Assembly: GCF_043290135.1 (NCBI RefSeq)
Contig: NC_134700.1
Coordinates: 159,870,053-159,934,052 of the forward strand
From: Rhipicephalus microplus
Lineage: Eukaryota; Arthropoda; Arachnida; Ixodida; Ixodidae
Direction of reading: 5' to 3'
DNA: 64,000 bases
A model generated the notes under the pieces. The model was not told the DNA's origin, searched no databases, and saw nothing but the letters and a program-made list of their open reading frames with translations. The translations under genes were made by a program, and so were the position numbers. Of this stretch, positions 21,767 through 34,439 are shown piece after piece (the first letter of the stretch is position 1; each line of letters starts with the position of its first letter).

Positions 21767-22274
21767 CTGCAGTGCAAAAACTATGGTGACGCTGCAGCTA
21801 ACAATTAGCTATATTAAGCCTGCTAGTTTGAATTTATGCTTTTTAGTGACAATAACAATGTGCAAACAGCATATACAAGATGCGTGAGGCTTCAAACCTT
21901 AGATACAAAAAGGTGTTTTTTTTTCAGCCCGACATTCCTGCGCCCCTCTTTGTACACACCACATTTGGCACAAAAGTACGGTTGGGTAAGTCGGTCTTTT
22001 CGATTTCTGCTTTATGTACTAAAAGCTGTTCACCATTACATGGTTTTACGTGCTTGTTTCAAAATCTTTTAAATGTACCTTTTCTCACCAGTAAATCAGA
22101 ACAGTATGTCAGGAACATTTTGCACTTGCATTTCACGCGACAGTAGGTTCCTACAGTATGGCTAAAAAAGATACCCTACAAAAAATACCATCGTTAGTAG
22201 TTGCGTGTGATGAATATCGTACAATGTTTTAATGTCTTAGGTTCACAATGTGAACTAATAACGACGGTATTGGT

Positions 22275-22510
22275 TGAAACGTTCCAATCAGAACTGATGG
22301 AAATAGCATTGCTGAAAAAACATGACTTTCTTAGAGTGCAGCGAATGATTCATAAAAACAGAAAAAAGATATTTTAAAAACATAAATATTTCTTTCCAAA
22401 ACGCAATACCAACCAGCCCTAGCAGTCACTCTTTCGCAGAGAATGGCTTGAATTAAGAATAGTAATACCAATAATAATAATAATATTAATAATAATAATA
22501 ATAATAATAA
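22275..22510. repeat. Satellite edge and (AAT)n microsatellite
   Basis: A stray satellite-like piece at 22275-22315 (TTCCAATCAGAACTGATGGA) lies left of the main array. An AAT/ATA-rich microsatellite at about 22461-22510 then leads directly into a divergent SINE. This suggests the SINE inserted near the start of the satellite. Confidence 0.6.
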
Positions 22511-22511
22511 T

Positions 22512-22740
22512 GGTGTTTAATTCCGGAATACATCCTATTATTCTGAGAGAAACCACAATACAGAGCTCTAGAAATTTCGACCCCCTGGGTTTTTAAACGT
22601 GACCTATATCTAAGCACAAGGCCCTCAAGCATTTTCGCTTCCATCGAAAATGCGCCCGCCGCCACAAAGATTCCCTATATTGTCCCGTGACCTGTGGGTC
22701 AGCAGCGGAGTACCTTACCAATTAGACCACCATGGCGGGA
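22512..22740 (-). repeat. Divergent Ruka-type SINE
   Basis: An antisense SINE copy retaining GAAATTTCGACCCCCTGGG, CTTCCATCGAAAATGC, GTGGGTCAGCAGCGGAGTAC and TTAGACCACCATGGCGGG. The B-box region is destroyed and many substitutions are present. The 3' end adjoins an AAT microsatellite, as in the old copy split at 49.99 and 60.23 kb, suggesting a shared older subfamily. Confidence 0.75.
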
Positions 22741-24300
22741 AATTGGCAGAAAATAAGCACATTCAAGAACTTCGCCATAATGCCACGACGCAGTTACAAA
22801 AGCATCACTGGTGGGAAGATTTAAATCAGAACCGATGGAAATGGCATGAAATGAGCATAATCAGAAACTTCGCCATATTGCCATGATGCCATTACAAAAG
22901 CATCCCTAGTGGGAACATATCAATGAGAACTAAAGAAACAGGCATGAAATCATAATATTCAATAACTTCCACATACTGTTATCACCATGTTACAAAAGCA
23001 ACTGTGGTGGGAACATTTCAATAAGAACTGATGGAAATGGCATGAAACGAGCATATTCCTAAACTTCGCTATTTGCCCTAATGTCATAACAAAAGCATTC
23101 CTAGTGTGAACATATCAGCAGAACTAATTATGCAGTTGCAAATGAAACTGTGGTGACAACATTTAAATAAGAACTGATAAAAATCGCATAAAATAAGCAT
23201 ATTCAAACATTTTGCAATATTGTCATGACACTATTACAAAAACATTCCTGGGGGAACACTTCAATCAAAACTGATGAAAATAGCATGAAATGGGCATTTT
23301 CAACAACTTCCCCATATTGCCACGGTGCAGTTTCAAAAGCAACTTTGGTGGGAACCCTTCGATAAGAACTGACGGAAATGGCATGAAATGAGTATATTCA
23401 TCAACTTCCCTAATTGTCATGACACCCGTTACAAAACCGTCCCCGATGGGAACATTTAAATCCGAACTGATGGAAAAGACGTGAAAGAGCATATTCAACA
23501 ACTTCAAGATATTGTCAATATGCAGTTACAAAAGCAACTGTGGTGCAAACTTTCATTGGGAACTGATGGAAATGGCAAGAAATGAGCATCAACTTCACAT
23601 TATTGTCATGAAACCGGTAGAAAATCATCTACAATGGGAACATTTAAATCCGAACTGATGGAAAATGCATGAAGTGAGCATATTCAAATACTTCCCTATA
23701 TTGTCATTATGCAGTTACAAAAGCAACCGTGATGAAAAATTTCATTAGGAACTGACGGAAATGGCATGAAATGAGCATATTCAGAAATTTTGCAATATGA
23801 ACACCATTATAAAAACATCCCTGGTGGGAACATTTCAATCAAAACTGATTGAAATGTCATGAAATCAGCATACATATTCAACTTCCTAATATTGCCATGA
23901 CGCAGTTACAAAAGCAACCTTAGTGGGAACACTTCAATCAGAACCAATAAAAATGGCATGAAATGAGCATACTCATCAACTTCACTTTATTGTCATGACA
24001 CCGTTACAAAAGCATCCTGGATGGGAACATTTAAATCTGAACTGATGGGAAAGGCATGACATGAGCATATTAAACAACCTTCCTATAATGTCATTATGCA
24101 GTTACAAAAGCAACTCTGTTGGGAACATTTAAATCAGAACTGATGGACCCCATAACGTCAATAAACAGCTACACAAGCAACCTTGGTGGGACCATTTTAT
24201 TATGAACTGATGTAAATAGCATGAAACTAGCATATTCAGAAACTTCGTCATATCATCACGATGATGTTACAAAAGCATTCCCGTTGGCATACTTGCCAAC
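22741..24300. repeat. 98-bp satellite array, about 17 units
   Basis: Tandem units anchored on TTACAAAAGCA occur at about 22794, 22892, 22990, 23086, 23136, 23234, 23331, 23429, 23526, 23617, 23715, 23807, 23906, 24004, 24102, 24169 and 24267. Most spacings are 97-99 bp. Shared internal blocks are GTGGGAACATTT, GAACTGATGGAAATGGCATG and TGAGCATATTCA. Two unit types alternate: one preceded by GCAG and continuing CAAC, the other preceded by a C-rich dinucleotide and continuing CATCC. This gives a higher-order period near 196 bp. A few units are truncated (50 and 67 bp). The array lies in the last intron of the host gene. Confidence 0.9.
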
Positions 24301-25135
24301 CTGGCAACAGATAAATTCGTAAAACCCCCGAGCGGGAAAGGCAATCGAGGGGCGGATACCGACTTTTTTTTAATTTGTAGCTGTGATGAACAAACAAAAG
24401 GGGAGGGGGTCCCAAACACAAGCGCAAATATCACCGTTGCCGTCTCATAATGGCTTGAAGTGGCCGAACACACCAAAGTAGGGTTTCCTACTAAGGTGAG
24501 AGTCTCAAAGTGGGAGCCAAAATGCTCCCAAAATTTCAGGTCATCAAAACAATTAGCGCATGTATTCACACGTGAATGGCTGGGACGGCGCAGCTGGCTA
24601 ACGCGAAAGCATGGGTCGAAGTTTTGGCGTTGCTCGTTACTAGATTCTTTGGACAGGAACGCCAAAACGTTTTTTCTCATGCGGCAGGCATCTTCCTAGA
24701 GGAGGCGTTGCACAGACCTTTTTATCCCTTTCACATTGCCTACGACCGAACGCGCCATTGTGCAAAAGCAAAATCAAACATTAATTGTTTCACCAAAAAC
24801 ATTACCGATTCTGTTTTCATCATTCATCTGGAGCTTCAGACGGGCGGAGAACACAAAGAGCGAAACAGCGCATGAAGTGAGTGCATCATTATGTAGGCGC
24901 CTGGCGGCGGGCATCTGGCAGTCCATGGCGTGACGTCACCAGGCCTCCCACAAGCAGGTGCCACACCAACTTCTCGGGACTAATAGTGCCTTTATAGAAA
25001 ACTGTACGACCTCCTCACCAAAGTGGTCTGTCTCTTAAGTCTTTCTTGTAGGTGTGATCATGCATTATGTCAAACACATGCGTACAATAAGCATACTTGA
25101 GATATAGCGTTGCCAAGCTTCAAAGCATTACTAAC

Positions 25136-25211
25136 CTCCATCAGCTCGTCCATTGTGCGGATGAGATGAAAGGTAGCTGTAGTTTTCAGCGCAGTGATGT
25201 ACGTCTCGTTC
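25136..25211 (-). CDS. Host gene, internal exon (76 nt)
   Basis: Acceptor TTTCTCCTTCCGATGCAG, donor GAG/GTTAGT. The 76 nt complete a split Thr codon (AC + G) from the previous exon, then encode NETYITALKTTATFHLIRTM and DELME. NET is an N-glycosylation sequon. The phase fits both neighbouring exons exactly. Confidence 0.72.
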
Positions 25212-25288
25212 CTGCATCGGAAGGAGAAAGCATCGGCTAGGTCAACACGTTGTTAGAGTGGTCGAATAACACAACATCGAAACAAACA

Positions 25289-25412
25289 GCAAAAAATTCA
25301 GATATTTGGTTTAAGCATCTATACAAAAGACGTACCACAGAAGTAAAAAAAAATTCAGCTATTTTGTTTCAGCGTCTATACAGGAGACGTAGAAGCATCT
25401 ATAGAGAAGACG
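25289..25412. repeat. Short imperfect tandem repeats
   Basis: A unit of roughly 50-60 bp (AAAAAATTCAGATATTTGGT..., CATCTATACAAAAGACGTA) repeats as AAAAATTCAGCTATTTTGTT..., CGTCTATACAGGAGACGTA, followed by a partial CATCTATAGAGAAGACGTA. The common core is CTATA-C/G-A-GACGTA. Confidence 0.6.
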
Positions 25413-25439
25413 TAGAATGCTTCCAATTATCGACTTAAC

Positions 25440-28400
25440 AAGACAACTGTAAGAATAATTTAAAATTGAAAGAAGCATCAGAAAGTTATAGTTTACCGGG
25501 CTTAGCTGGATAGCGAGCTTACTGGGATAGAGGTGCGGATGCACAGTAGGGTACGTAACCTGTACCGCTCGCCGTACGCCCGCTATTTTTCAGATGTAAT
25601 CTTACCGTGTTAGCGTGGTGCATGTAGTGTACATAAACATGGCGGCACATTGGGACGCTCGCTTCGAAGTGATTTCGGCATAGCTTAAAGCTCACTTCGC
25701 AGCAAACGGCTGCTTAAAATGCTTGCTAACAAACTTTCTAACCCTTCGATAGGTGGTGCCACCATCTCAGCTCGGGCACGTAAACCAGAAAAACAGCGGT
25801 GGCGGTATTCATGCTCAATAGACAGTAAGAGCGTTGCGGTTGGCAAGGTTGGCGAAAACGCCTGCCTTCAGGTCTACCCCAGAAGCTAGCTTGCAGCCTG
25901 AGATATGAAGGGGAGATTCCCGCGGCAGAAGGGCAAGTGGCGCTCCCTTGCGCACGATTGCCCACCATATAAGTTGTTCTGTAGCTGTAGAAAGTGTGTT
26001 GACAAGTATGAGAAGTGAACAAAGAGATTCTCAAGAAAGAGCGTTATACGTGCACTGTGGAAGCTTGAATAGTATGCATATCAAGGGACTTCAACAAGGA
26101 CGCGCTGGCTAGACCATAGTTTCTCGCCGCCATGTGTGTTGAGGTAAAACTCCAACTGAGGGCGCCCATTGAGGGGACGTGTTTTTAGTGCTTCAGAAAA
26201 TTTTGAAAATGTAGGCCGCTACCGAAAAATAAAAAAGGATGATGGCAAAGAGACACCACGCGTAATTCTGTATGCTAAAGCGATCCATGGCGCTATGCAG
26301 GGTGGCCAGAGCTTGCCGAAACACTGTAACTTGCCGAGCTCTGGCGAGACTCTCTTTTCAATGAGTCATCAGTACAAAAAATTCAAATCTGCCCCTCATC
26401 GCTACGCGTTTCATTGGCTACGATGGAACCTGGCACTCGTCAAGGACAGTCGACCAAGTAGGGCGGTGTTTTCAAACCAGGGGCATTGACTTTCATTTGT
26501 TTGTCGTTCTACTGATTGCAAAAGTGCACCCATGCAATATAAGTGCCAGAAAATTTTGCGATTATATTTTCTAAAAGCACGAAATGTTTACATTTATTTT
26601 GAGGCTTTTATTGCCTGCACTATACTCTGCTTCAGAGTAATAAGCATCGCGATGTTCTAAGTCCGAGTGCCTTAGAACATCGCGATTGCGGTTAAACCTG
26701 AGGTCACGTGTTAAGTGGACATTGAAGCCAAACAACAATTTCCGTCAGAGTGAAAGCTTACTGTATGACAACATCTAAAACGACAATATCATCAACAACT
26801 GTGCCTTATGCAGCGAGAAATCAAAGTAAATGCACAAGAACACAAGCGCCGCAGTTGCATATTTTCAAAATGATCGCGATTACATCAGAAGAACAGCCTA
26901 CAATTAATCACTAGAAATCAATCTAACTGCACTAAATAAAGACCATTCCGCGCAGTAAGATACAATAAAATGCTGCTTGTTCGTTTCTGTTCGATTCGTG
27001 AAATAAAAAAGAACCATGGGACGTTACTGTACGGAATGGCGCGAGTGGTTCGAAAATTCAATTTTCGCGTGGTTACACTTGAGAGATGGTACCATCTAGC
27101 GGGCCACAGTTGAAGTAAAAGCTTCTACTGCAATCTCAAAGCCAATGGCGAGAAATTGATCAATGGATCTTGTTACTGCTGTGGCTCCCGCTGCTTTCAG
27201 TCTGCTGCTACTAGCACAGAAAAGCCGGGCAACGTTGTGCTTGCCAACTATGACATGAGACTGTCCGGTCAGTCCGCTTCTTGAGGCGGGTGATTGGAAG
27301 TGTGCTAACCCGATGCGGAGCACTAAAACGTAATTTAATTTCAAAATAGGCCCTTCCTTTGCACAAAAGTAGCACTACAAGGTTTCTCGACCACTATTTC
27401 AACAATCGACGTCTACTTAATAGTCGACTTTACTGTGCCTCTGATCATCATGGTTAGCCTGTATACGTTTCAGCACACTACTCGGGTGGTGCGGGCCCTC
27501 TTCGTCATCTTCATCATCTGCTACAGCTACCGAGCACGTGTGGCCGGCTAATTAGCTATTGGGCTAGTTAGGCAATGACATGCTACGATCAAGCTGATTA
27601 AGCCAAGTCATGTTAAGAGTCATGCAAGCAATTACTAAGTAAGAAGACCATGGTAATGAAGTCATGAAGCTAGGACCGTGTAAATTAAGGCAGGCCAATG
27701 CACGTGCTAACCAAACCATGCTAATTAGGCCTTACATATGTGATGACACATAGATTCGTGTCACGGGATCATGCTAATCAGGTTCACAATAAATAGCTCC
27801 GTACCATTCATGACTTTGCTAATTGCACCTGAAATAACTATTGCTGCTTTGATTGAAACCTTACAAATCAATACAAAACTGTTCAGTGTTATGTTCATTA
27901 GGTAATACCTAATTAAAAAACCAAAAATAGGAGAGCTGATGCACAAGCAGACCAAGCAAATGAATAGAAGACCCACTTAAAAAGCTGGAAGAAGCTACGT
28001 TATAACAAGCTCATCAATGGCTTCAGCTTTGTGAAAAGTACTTCATGCAGACCAAATAATTTTATAAGCAAAGGAGCTGTTAATATCCAGCACATCAAAA
28101 GGTTGACAGTCACACCGGTACCATAAGAGTCACGAGTTGAACAGGGGCATTCTCAGAATCAACTGTTTTTTATTCGAGTTCATACGTCAATTAGTTTGAT
28201 TGATAGACACCCGCGGTGAAAAACGGGTCCACCCACCATCGTTTGCTGTTGCCCAGGAGACGTCCTCACACAACAACGCCAGCAAGTGGCACAATTAATC
28301 TATTAGCTTCGCGCAGACTATGCACACATTCACGCAAAAGTAAAAGCTATATCATCATGTGGCTTTGATGTCTGGCTTTTAATTTCACCCTGCTCACGAC

Positions 28401-29360
28401 GTATCCACTCACAGCCATTTTGCCGTCATGATGCGAGCCCCCCTAGTGACTACCTGTCCCGATATTTATCAGCAATATTTGTTAGAAGCGAAACAAACAA
28501 CACGAGACGACCGTGTGTGCACCCATGCTGGCTTCGAGAGTGAAAGTTTTTATGTGCCAGGTTGAACGACACAGCCTGCCTGAAAGAAGACAGACGCCCA
28601 CGAACACGCCTGCGAAAGGCACGTGTTCAGTTGGCAGAAAAAAAATGTGGTTTAGCCCTGTTTTTATAAATTGGTGTAACACAAAAGCGAAACATGTCCT
28701 TGCAGAAGACATTGAGCACTCGTGGTGCATTTTGCCACAAGAGCAATGCAATGAATGCTACAGCAGCAAATTGCAATGTCACGCGAAAACGGCAAACAGC
28801 TCAAAACTTGCAGCGCACACATCAAGCAGAAAGCATGTACGAAATGATCATACACTAATAGAGCCAGGACAAACAACTGCCAGAGCTCTACACTTGGAGC
28901 ACACTGCTCAAGCAGAAAAACGCATTTAATGAAAGCACAGGAGAGGCACCAAAAATTTTCACAATTTCACCTTCTCCGTGTGTGAACAGCAGTATTGAGT
29001 TTCTGCACCGGAATCGGATTGAATCTGTAATCATTCCACATTTTAGCGACCCCGGCATGGGATTGGAAGGAAATGGCCACAAAGATTAAATGTGATGTGA
29101 CGGAATGAAATTATGTCTTTTTACGAAAAAAGAGCAGATTTTAGTCAATTTGCTGTTTCGCAAACGTTAGACATTATTAAGTCAGACCGTCAAATTTAAA
29201 AATTAAGCAGTAATTTAAAAAGGCTTGGCTTATTATAAGCAGGGTACCTTTATAAGCAACACACGTACTATAATTGTGTGCTTACATAGACCGTTGCTCC
29301 AAAGCTTTTTTCTATTCTTCGCGTAACCACAGCTCTATACCATAGTATCCGCCTCGCGGA
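25440..29360. other. Intronic interval without recognised gene
   Basis: It holds a perfect 16-bp hairpin (26646-26686) and a region at 27540-27960 with recurring GCTAATTAGG-like motifs. An open stretch at 28513-28929 (138 codons) has no recognisable domain. I see no splice-supported exon here, although a small one could be missed. Confidence 0.45.
26646..26686. repeat. Perfect 16-bp inverted repeat, 9-bp loop
   Basis: ATCGCGATGTTCTAAG (26646-26661) is followed by TCCGAGTGC and then the exact reverse complement CTTAGAACATCGCGAT (26671-26686). No element boundaries are visible. A perfect stem of this length is unlikely by chance at a given site, but its role is unknown. Confidence 0.85.
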
Positions 29361-29459
29361 ACTATACGGTGGCGGCTTACCAACCTTACACTTTGCGATT
29401 TTCCCCCTTTTTTGTGCCTCAGGCGCCTGCTATTTCCTCATATTTCACTTTGTTTTTGC

Positions 29460-29890
29460 TTCTGCTGCCATCGAATACTCGAACGCATGTTCGAAAAAGT
29501 GCTTCTCTTTCTTACGCCTTTCCTAGACAGTGCCGAAATCGTAGCTGGCCTCAGAGTCGACTCACGATACACGGTCCTTGGCGCACGCAAGCTTGTTCTG
29601 TCTTCCACCGTGGTCATCACTTTCGATGACCCGCACGTCCAGTACTACATCATCTACCAAAGTGGATACTACAAAGGCGAACCGTATCGAAAGTCTGTGC
29701 AGTTCTGCAGCAAATGCGGTGCCATTGGGCACCAATAAGACATCTGTCCCATGCACAGAGAAGCCTTCTATTACAAGTGCGCACAAGACACAGTCTCCAT
29801 AGATCACGAATGCATTCCCAACTGCTAAATATACGAACAGCCCCATGAAACAACCGGCAAGGAATGCAAGAAAAAGCTACGACCAAATCT
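29460..29890 (+). pseudogene. LINE ORF1 remnant with CCHC zinc knuckle
   Basis: The frame reads RYTVLGARKL, then VQYYIIYQSGYYKGEPYRKS, then a CCHC knuckle CSKCGAIGHQ followed by a stop (TAA at 29737) and DICPM. A second Cys/His cluster follows (YKCAQ...HECIPNC). Tick I-like LINE ORF1 proteins carry just this hydrophobic strand plus knuckle series, which binds nucleic acid. Confidence 0.7.
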
Positions 29891-30849
29891 ACCACCTAAC
29901 CAAGTTAGACAACAAACAATCGAGAAGGCTAAAGCCTGAGACAATGGATGTAGTTCCCGCAGTGAAGACTTCCCCGAGCTTGACAAACCATCGCCTAGCC
30001 TCAGTAGCACACTGCACTACAAGCGCGGCCGAAGCAAGTCCAGGTCTATTCTGCGATCGCGCTCCAGGTCTCACACAAGATCACGCTCACTTTCCGCCCA
30101 ACGCCTCAGCTATGCTGATGCAACACGTGTACATTCAACTTCCCTGAACAACGAGAACACTCCAGATTGCTCATCTACTGAATCAACTGCATTCAAGAAT
30201 TTGGAAAAATGTTTCGAATCAGCAAAAAGCTCTGCAAAGCCAGCGTGACCATCTCCAAGAACAAGGTGCAGTTGTTGATAAGCCCGTAAACTATGCCAAG
30301 AACAAGAATATATCATCGAGAAGCCGAATATATGGAGGCTCACTCGACTATTAGAAGAACAGCACCAAGCTAAGCAACTGGCCACGGAACTCACCACACC
30401 AGATATTGAAGCTGTCGTGGAGGCCAAAGTACTCTCCATTATAGGAACAAAAGTCACCGCCCTTGTCGACTGGCAGCTCACGGCGACAGTAGTGCTACGA
30501 TGCACAGCAGCAGTCGAGACGACACTCGAAGCATTTGTCTTGGCGAAGTTGGAGCCCATCTCCGACCAAATTGGTGACACGTTCACGACGCTCAGCGATA
30601 GGATGGACCCTCATACAGCCCAAATCAACGACCTCAAGTCACAGTGAACCAACTTCGGGGCTCATGTCAAGAACAAATGCATTAGTCACGCGGAACTTGA
30701 AGACTGCCATGGCAGAAAAAACCACGCCCACAGAGAGAAAAAGTTTCTCACTCCTTCTCTCCCGCAGGCGAGCAGGTAAGCGTGCAAGATATTCATGAAG
30801 ATGGCAGACACTAAGAATAGGATTTCTACTCCGCAACCAACTTTTCGCA

Positions 30850-31530
30850 TTTGGTAGTGGAACTGTCGCTCATACAGACCCCGGCTGGCGAATCTACAAG
30901 AATTTATAAAAGTAAATCAACCTGACCTCATCGCTCTACAAGAGAGCAATACTGAAAAAATGCGGTTCGCAGGATACAACACTGTCGCTCTGACCCCAAG
31001 AACCGCCATTCTACTCAAGAAAACTGTTGCGGCCCATGTACACAAGATAGAAAACACTACAGCTGAACGCTCCATCGTGGAAGTCATACCGGAACAAAAA
31101 TCGCAACAAAGCCTCTACGTCCATAACTTCTACAGCCCACCACAAGATTAGCTCAGGGACTACGATTACTTCATCCGCGAACTCAGAAAGCGCACAAAAA
31201 CTCACTGGTTAGTGGTCGTAGGGGACTTCAATGCGCCCCGCGAAGCTTTGGGTTATGCCATCACCACCAAGAAAGGCGCGAGTGTCAACAACTTCGCTCA
31301 GCAGCACGGCCTCACATTGTTGAATGACCCGCTCCAGTCCACGAGAGTGGGAAACAGCATCTCGAGAGATACCACCCCCGACCTCACCTTTACACGAGAC
31401 GTCAAGAAGGTGGAGTGGACCTCTTTCCACAAGACGCTTGATAGGGATCACCACATAATTCAATTCGAAATCGAATATGACCAACGACCTACAAAAACAG
31501 GCACAGCAAGACTGACGGATTGAAACGCCT
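30850..31530 (+). pseudogene. LINE AP-endonuclease domain remnant
   Basis: It begins with the family signature WNCRSYRPRLANLQ, preceded by a stop where Trp is usual. Then come DLIALQESN (metal-binding Glu), VHNFYSPPQD, WLVVVGDFNAPREALGY (GDFN motif) and SRDTTPDLTFTRD with DHHIIQFEI (catalytic Asp/His region). This nuclease nicks target DNA for target-primed reverse transcription. Stops at 31149 and 31521 break it. Confidence 0.8.
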
Positions 31531-32029
31531 TCAGAAACGAGCTCGATGGTGACAACGCAATAGCGGACATAAACACCTGGCTCGCCAAGATTCTGGATAC
31601 CGCCCAACGGTGCACCGACGTAATGCAGCTTAACGAAGGCAATCCAGCAGTGAATTCCCACTTACTCCACCTCTGGGAGGCCAGACGAGCCTTACTGAAA
31701 AGATGGAAGAGGAAAATTGAACAAGAAACTCGGGAAAATAATGTTCTTATTGACAGAGCAGGCGCAACAGTATGCCGAACACCTAGCGAGACACAACTGG
31801 CGCGACTTCTGCCATAAGCTGCAGGGTACGCTCAGCACCAAGAAGACGTGGCGCCTGCTGCGGAATCTTCTTGGTGACCACCCCACCAAGACGCAGCAGC
31901 GGCAACGAGTACGTCAGCTAACGCACAATTACGACGGCTCGGAGGAAGATCTACTCCACGAACTATGCAACAAGCTGTGTGGCCCTGTCTAATTAGCGGC
32001 AATTCCACCACCACACAAACAATACGAAG

Positions 32030-32880
32030 GCATGCTCAACTCTGACCTTGACAGGACCCTCACGCCAGCAGAGCTTGAAGGAGCTCTTTCCAAGTTTACA
32101 AGAAACACTAGTCCAGGCAATGACAGGATAGTCAACAAGCACCTCCGACAACTACTCAATCAGGCTACGACTGCTCTCCTACAGTACTACAATGACTGCA
32201 GAGACAAAGGAGAGCTTCCAGCCGCGTGTAAGCACTTGGAGGTTATCATGATACCTCAGCTCAGCAAGTCCATAGCTGTTGACAACCTTAGACCCATTTC
32301 TCTGACCTCGTGCGTTGGCAAGCTGTTTGAGCATATGATCCATGACCGGCTCACGTTGCACCTTGAGGACGACGGGTACTTCCCAGACACCATGTTCGGC
32401 TTCCACCAGCTGCTTTCTACGCAGAACATCCTCCTACTCCTCAAAGAAGATCTAGTTGATCGCTTGAGCAAGAATAGCAAGTTGTCCCTTCTTTCCATTG
32501 ATGCCAAAAGCGCCTCCGACTATGTTAGCCATAAAGCAATAATACAGAATCCCGAAGATACCGGCTGATGTTCCAAGATTCATGGCTATGTTCGAAGCTT
32601 TCTTGCCGGTCGTGCGGCCACGGTGGGAGTATACAACATATGGAGCGAAAATTTTGAGCTGCCGAACAAGGGTACACCTCAAGGCTGTGTGATGTCACCA
32701 CTCCTTTTCAACGTGACACTCTTTAAGCTCCCCCGGCTTCTCGAAAAAATAAAGGGCCTACGTCACGCCATCTACGCGGACGATATTACGCTTTGAACGC
32801 GAGGCAAGTGTACTGGAGAGCCAGAAAGCTGCCTTCAGGAGGCGGTCAACGTCATAGAGAACTACCTAGAAAGCTGAGGC
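32030..32880 (+). pseudogene. LINE reverse transcriptase remnant
   Basis: The fingers region (LTPAELEGALSKFTRNTSPG, then NLRPISLTSCVGKLFEHMI) leads to palm motif A (LLSIDAKSASDYV, where the usual Phe-Asp is disturbed). Motif B reads GTPQGCVMSPLLFNVTL and motif C YADDIT, followed by a stop. A frameshift and a stop at 32566 separate motif A from motif B. Confidence 0.82.
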
Positions 32881-33239
32881 CTCCACTGTGCACCTGAAAA
32901 ATCGGAATTACTGGTACTCAAGGCCCGCACGTGAGGAAGACCTTCAACCTGCGAAGCGTCAGACCCATGCATCATCCTTCGCGGGGTCCAAATACCGAAG
33001 GTCACCTCGCTTCGCATGCTCGGCTTGCACTGGCACCACGACGGTTCAGGGGCCACCACGCTTCCTGTACTTCGACGCACAGTCTTCCAGCTCACGCACC
33101 TCGTACGGAGAGTCGCCTGAAGGAAAACGATACCCTGAGAATTGTGCAGGCTCTTCTAAGCAGCCGAATCACCTATAGAACCCCTTACCTCGTCCAGAAG
33201 CCGAATCTGCAAAGCTAGCAAGCTCGCCATAGGGCTACC

Positions 33240-34372
33240 TTTTATGACGTCGACCACCAGACTCCTAAGAATGGGTATACACAACACCTGGCAAGAGCTG
33301 GTAGAAGCCCGACGGATCAGCCAGCTCGAGAGACTTAAGCTTACGTCGACGGGCAGATCCGTCCTTGAGCGCTTGGGCTACAGCGAGAGCTACATCTGCG
33401 TGGCAGACCGCAAAGAGAAGATGCCACTATACCTGCGAGAATCATTAAACATCGCCCAAGTACCGTGTAACATGCATCCCGAGTACCATCGAGAAAGGCG
33501 AATTGCTCGAGTCGATACCATCCGCAGAAGACATCAACACAATCCAGACGCTCGCTACGTCGACGCGGCTAAATACCCGGGCAAAAACGCCTATGCTTTA
33601 AGTGTGGTCGACGCAGAAGGACAAGAGCTAAGGACAAGAGCTAGTATCCGCCACCCTCCGGGTGCGGAGCTCCGAGTCTGTCGAGGAAGCAACGGTCGCC
33701 CTTGCCACTACGACTAGTAAGGACGCGGTCGTAGTTTTCACAGATTTCCAATTCACTGTCCGCAATTACACGCGAGGCCGGATCTCCACTGAAGCTCTCG
33801 AAATTCTGGGAAAGAGCTGAACTCCACTGCGTTACAGCTGCATGGTATGGGTGCCGGAGCACGAGGGGCCCGAGAAAAATGAAGCGGTTCACGCCACGGC
33901 CCGCGGTCATGTCAACCGGGCCTTCCTCAGAGCCTTGCTTTTCCCGCGGTTAGTCAGTGCTGCAGAAGAAGTGGATACCGTACCACCGACATACAACGCC
34001 ATCCTACAACACTATCGTCTAGCTCGTAGGGTGTACCCGCCACATCACCCGAAACTGACTAAAGAAGAAGCCACAGCATTTCTAAGGTTTCAAGCTAACA
34101 CCTATACACACGGCACCCGACTGCATTGAGTCTACCCAACGCTATACGCCTACAACTTCCCGATATGCGACGTGCCAGACACACTAGCTAACCTATTACT
34201 CGAGTGTCCGTGGCGCCACGAAGATGCCAATACCAAGCCCGCAACGACTGCACGTATCGACCCCCTAGCCGAGACGGGGGAGGCCAAGATTGCCGCACGT
34301 TACCTAGACGACCAACGAGGACTTGTCGCCACGGCCCGGGAGGCGATTGTGGCCAGAGGATTCCTGGAATAA
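33240..34372 (+). pseudogene. LINE connector, RNase H and C-terminal remnants
   Basis: The open stretch 33244-33717 (MGIHNTWQELVEARRISQLE, CNMHPEYHRERRIAR) matches the equivalent part of the LINE at 3.4 kb. RNase H is very poor: traces around 33600-33850, including VVWVPEHEG-like sequence and an EAVHATARG tail. The C-terminal stretch 33960-34370 keeps PPTYNAILQHYRLARRVYPP and a damaged Cys/His cluster, ending at a TAA near 34370. Confidence 0.65.
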
Positions 34373-34439
34373 GGGACTCTCCCGCCTAGGGTGACCCCGA
34401 GCTCACAAACTCGGGAACACTGTTTCGAAAAATAAAAGT

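Noticed and set aside
22741..24300. CRISPR-like array
   Set aside because: The 98-bp units are contiguous and similar throughout; there are no unique spacers, and the genome is eukaryotic.
27540..27960. Tandem repeat of GCTAATTAGG-like motifs
   Set aside because: The motif recurs but spacing is irregular and similarity between motifs is weak.
28513..28929. 138-codon plus-strand frame
   Set aside because: Composition and sequence show no domain; no splice sites or start context, and it is intronic to the minus-strand gene.
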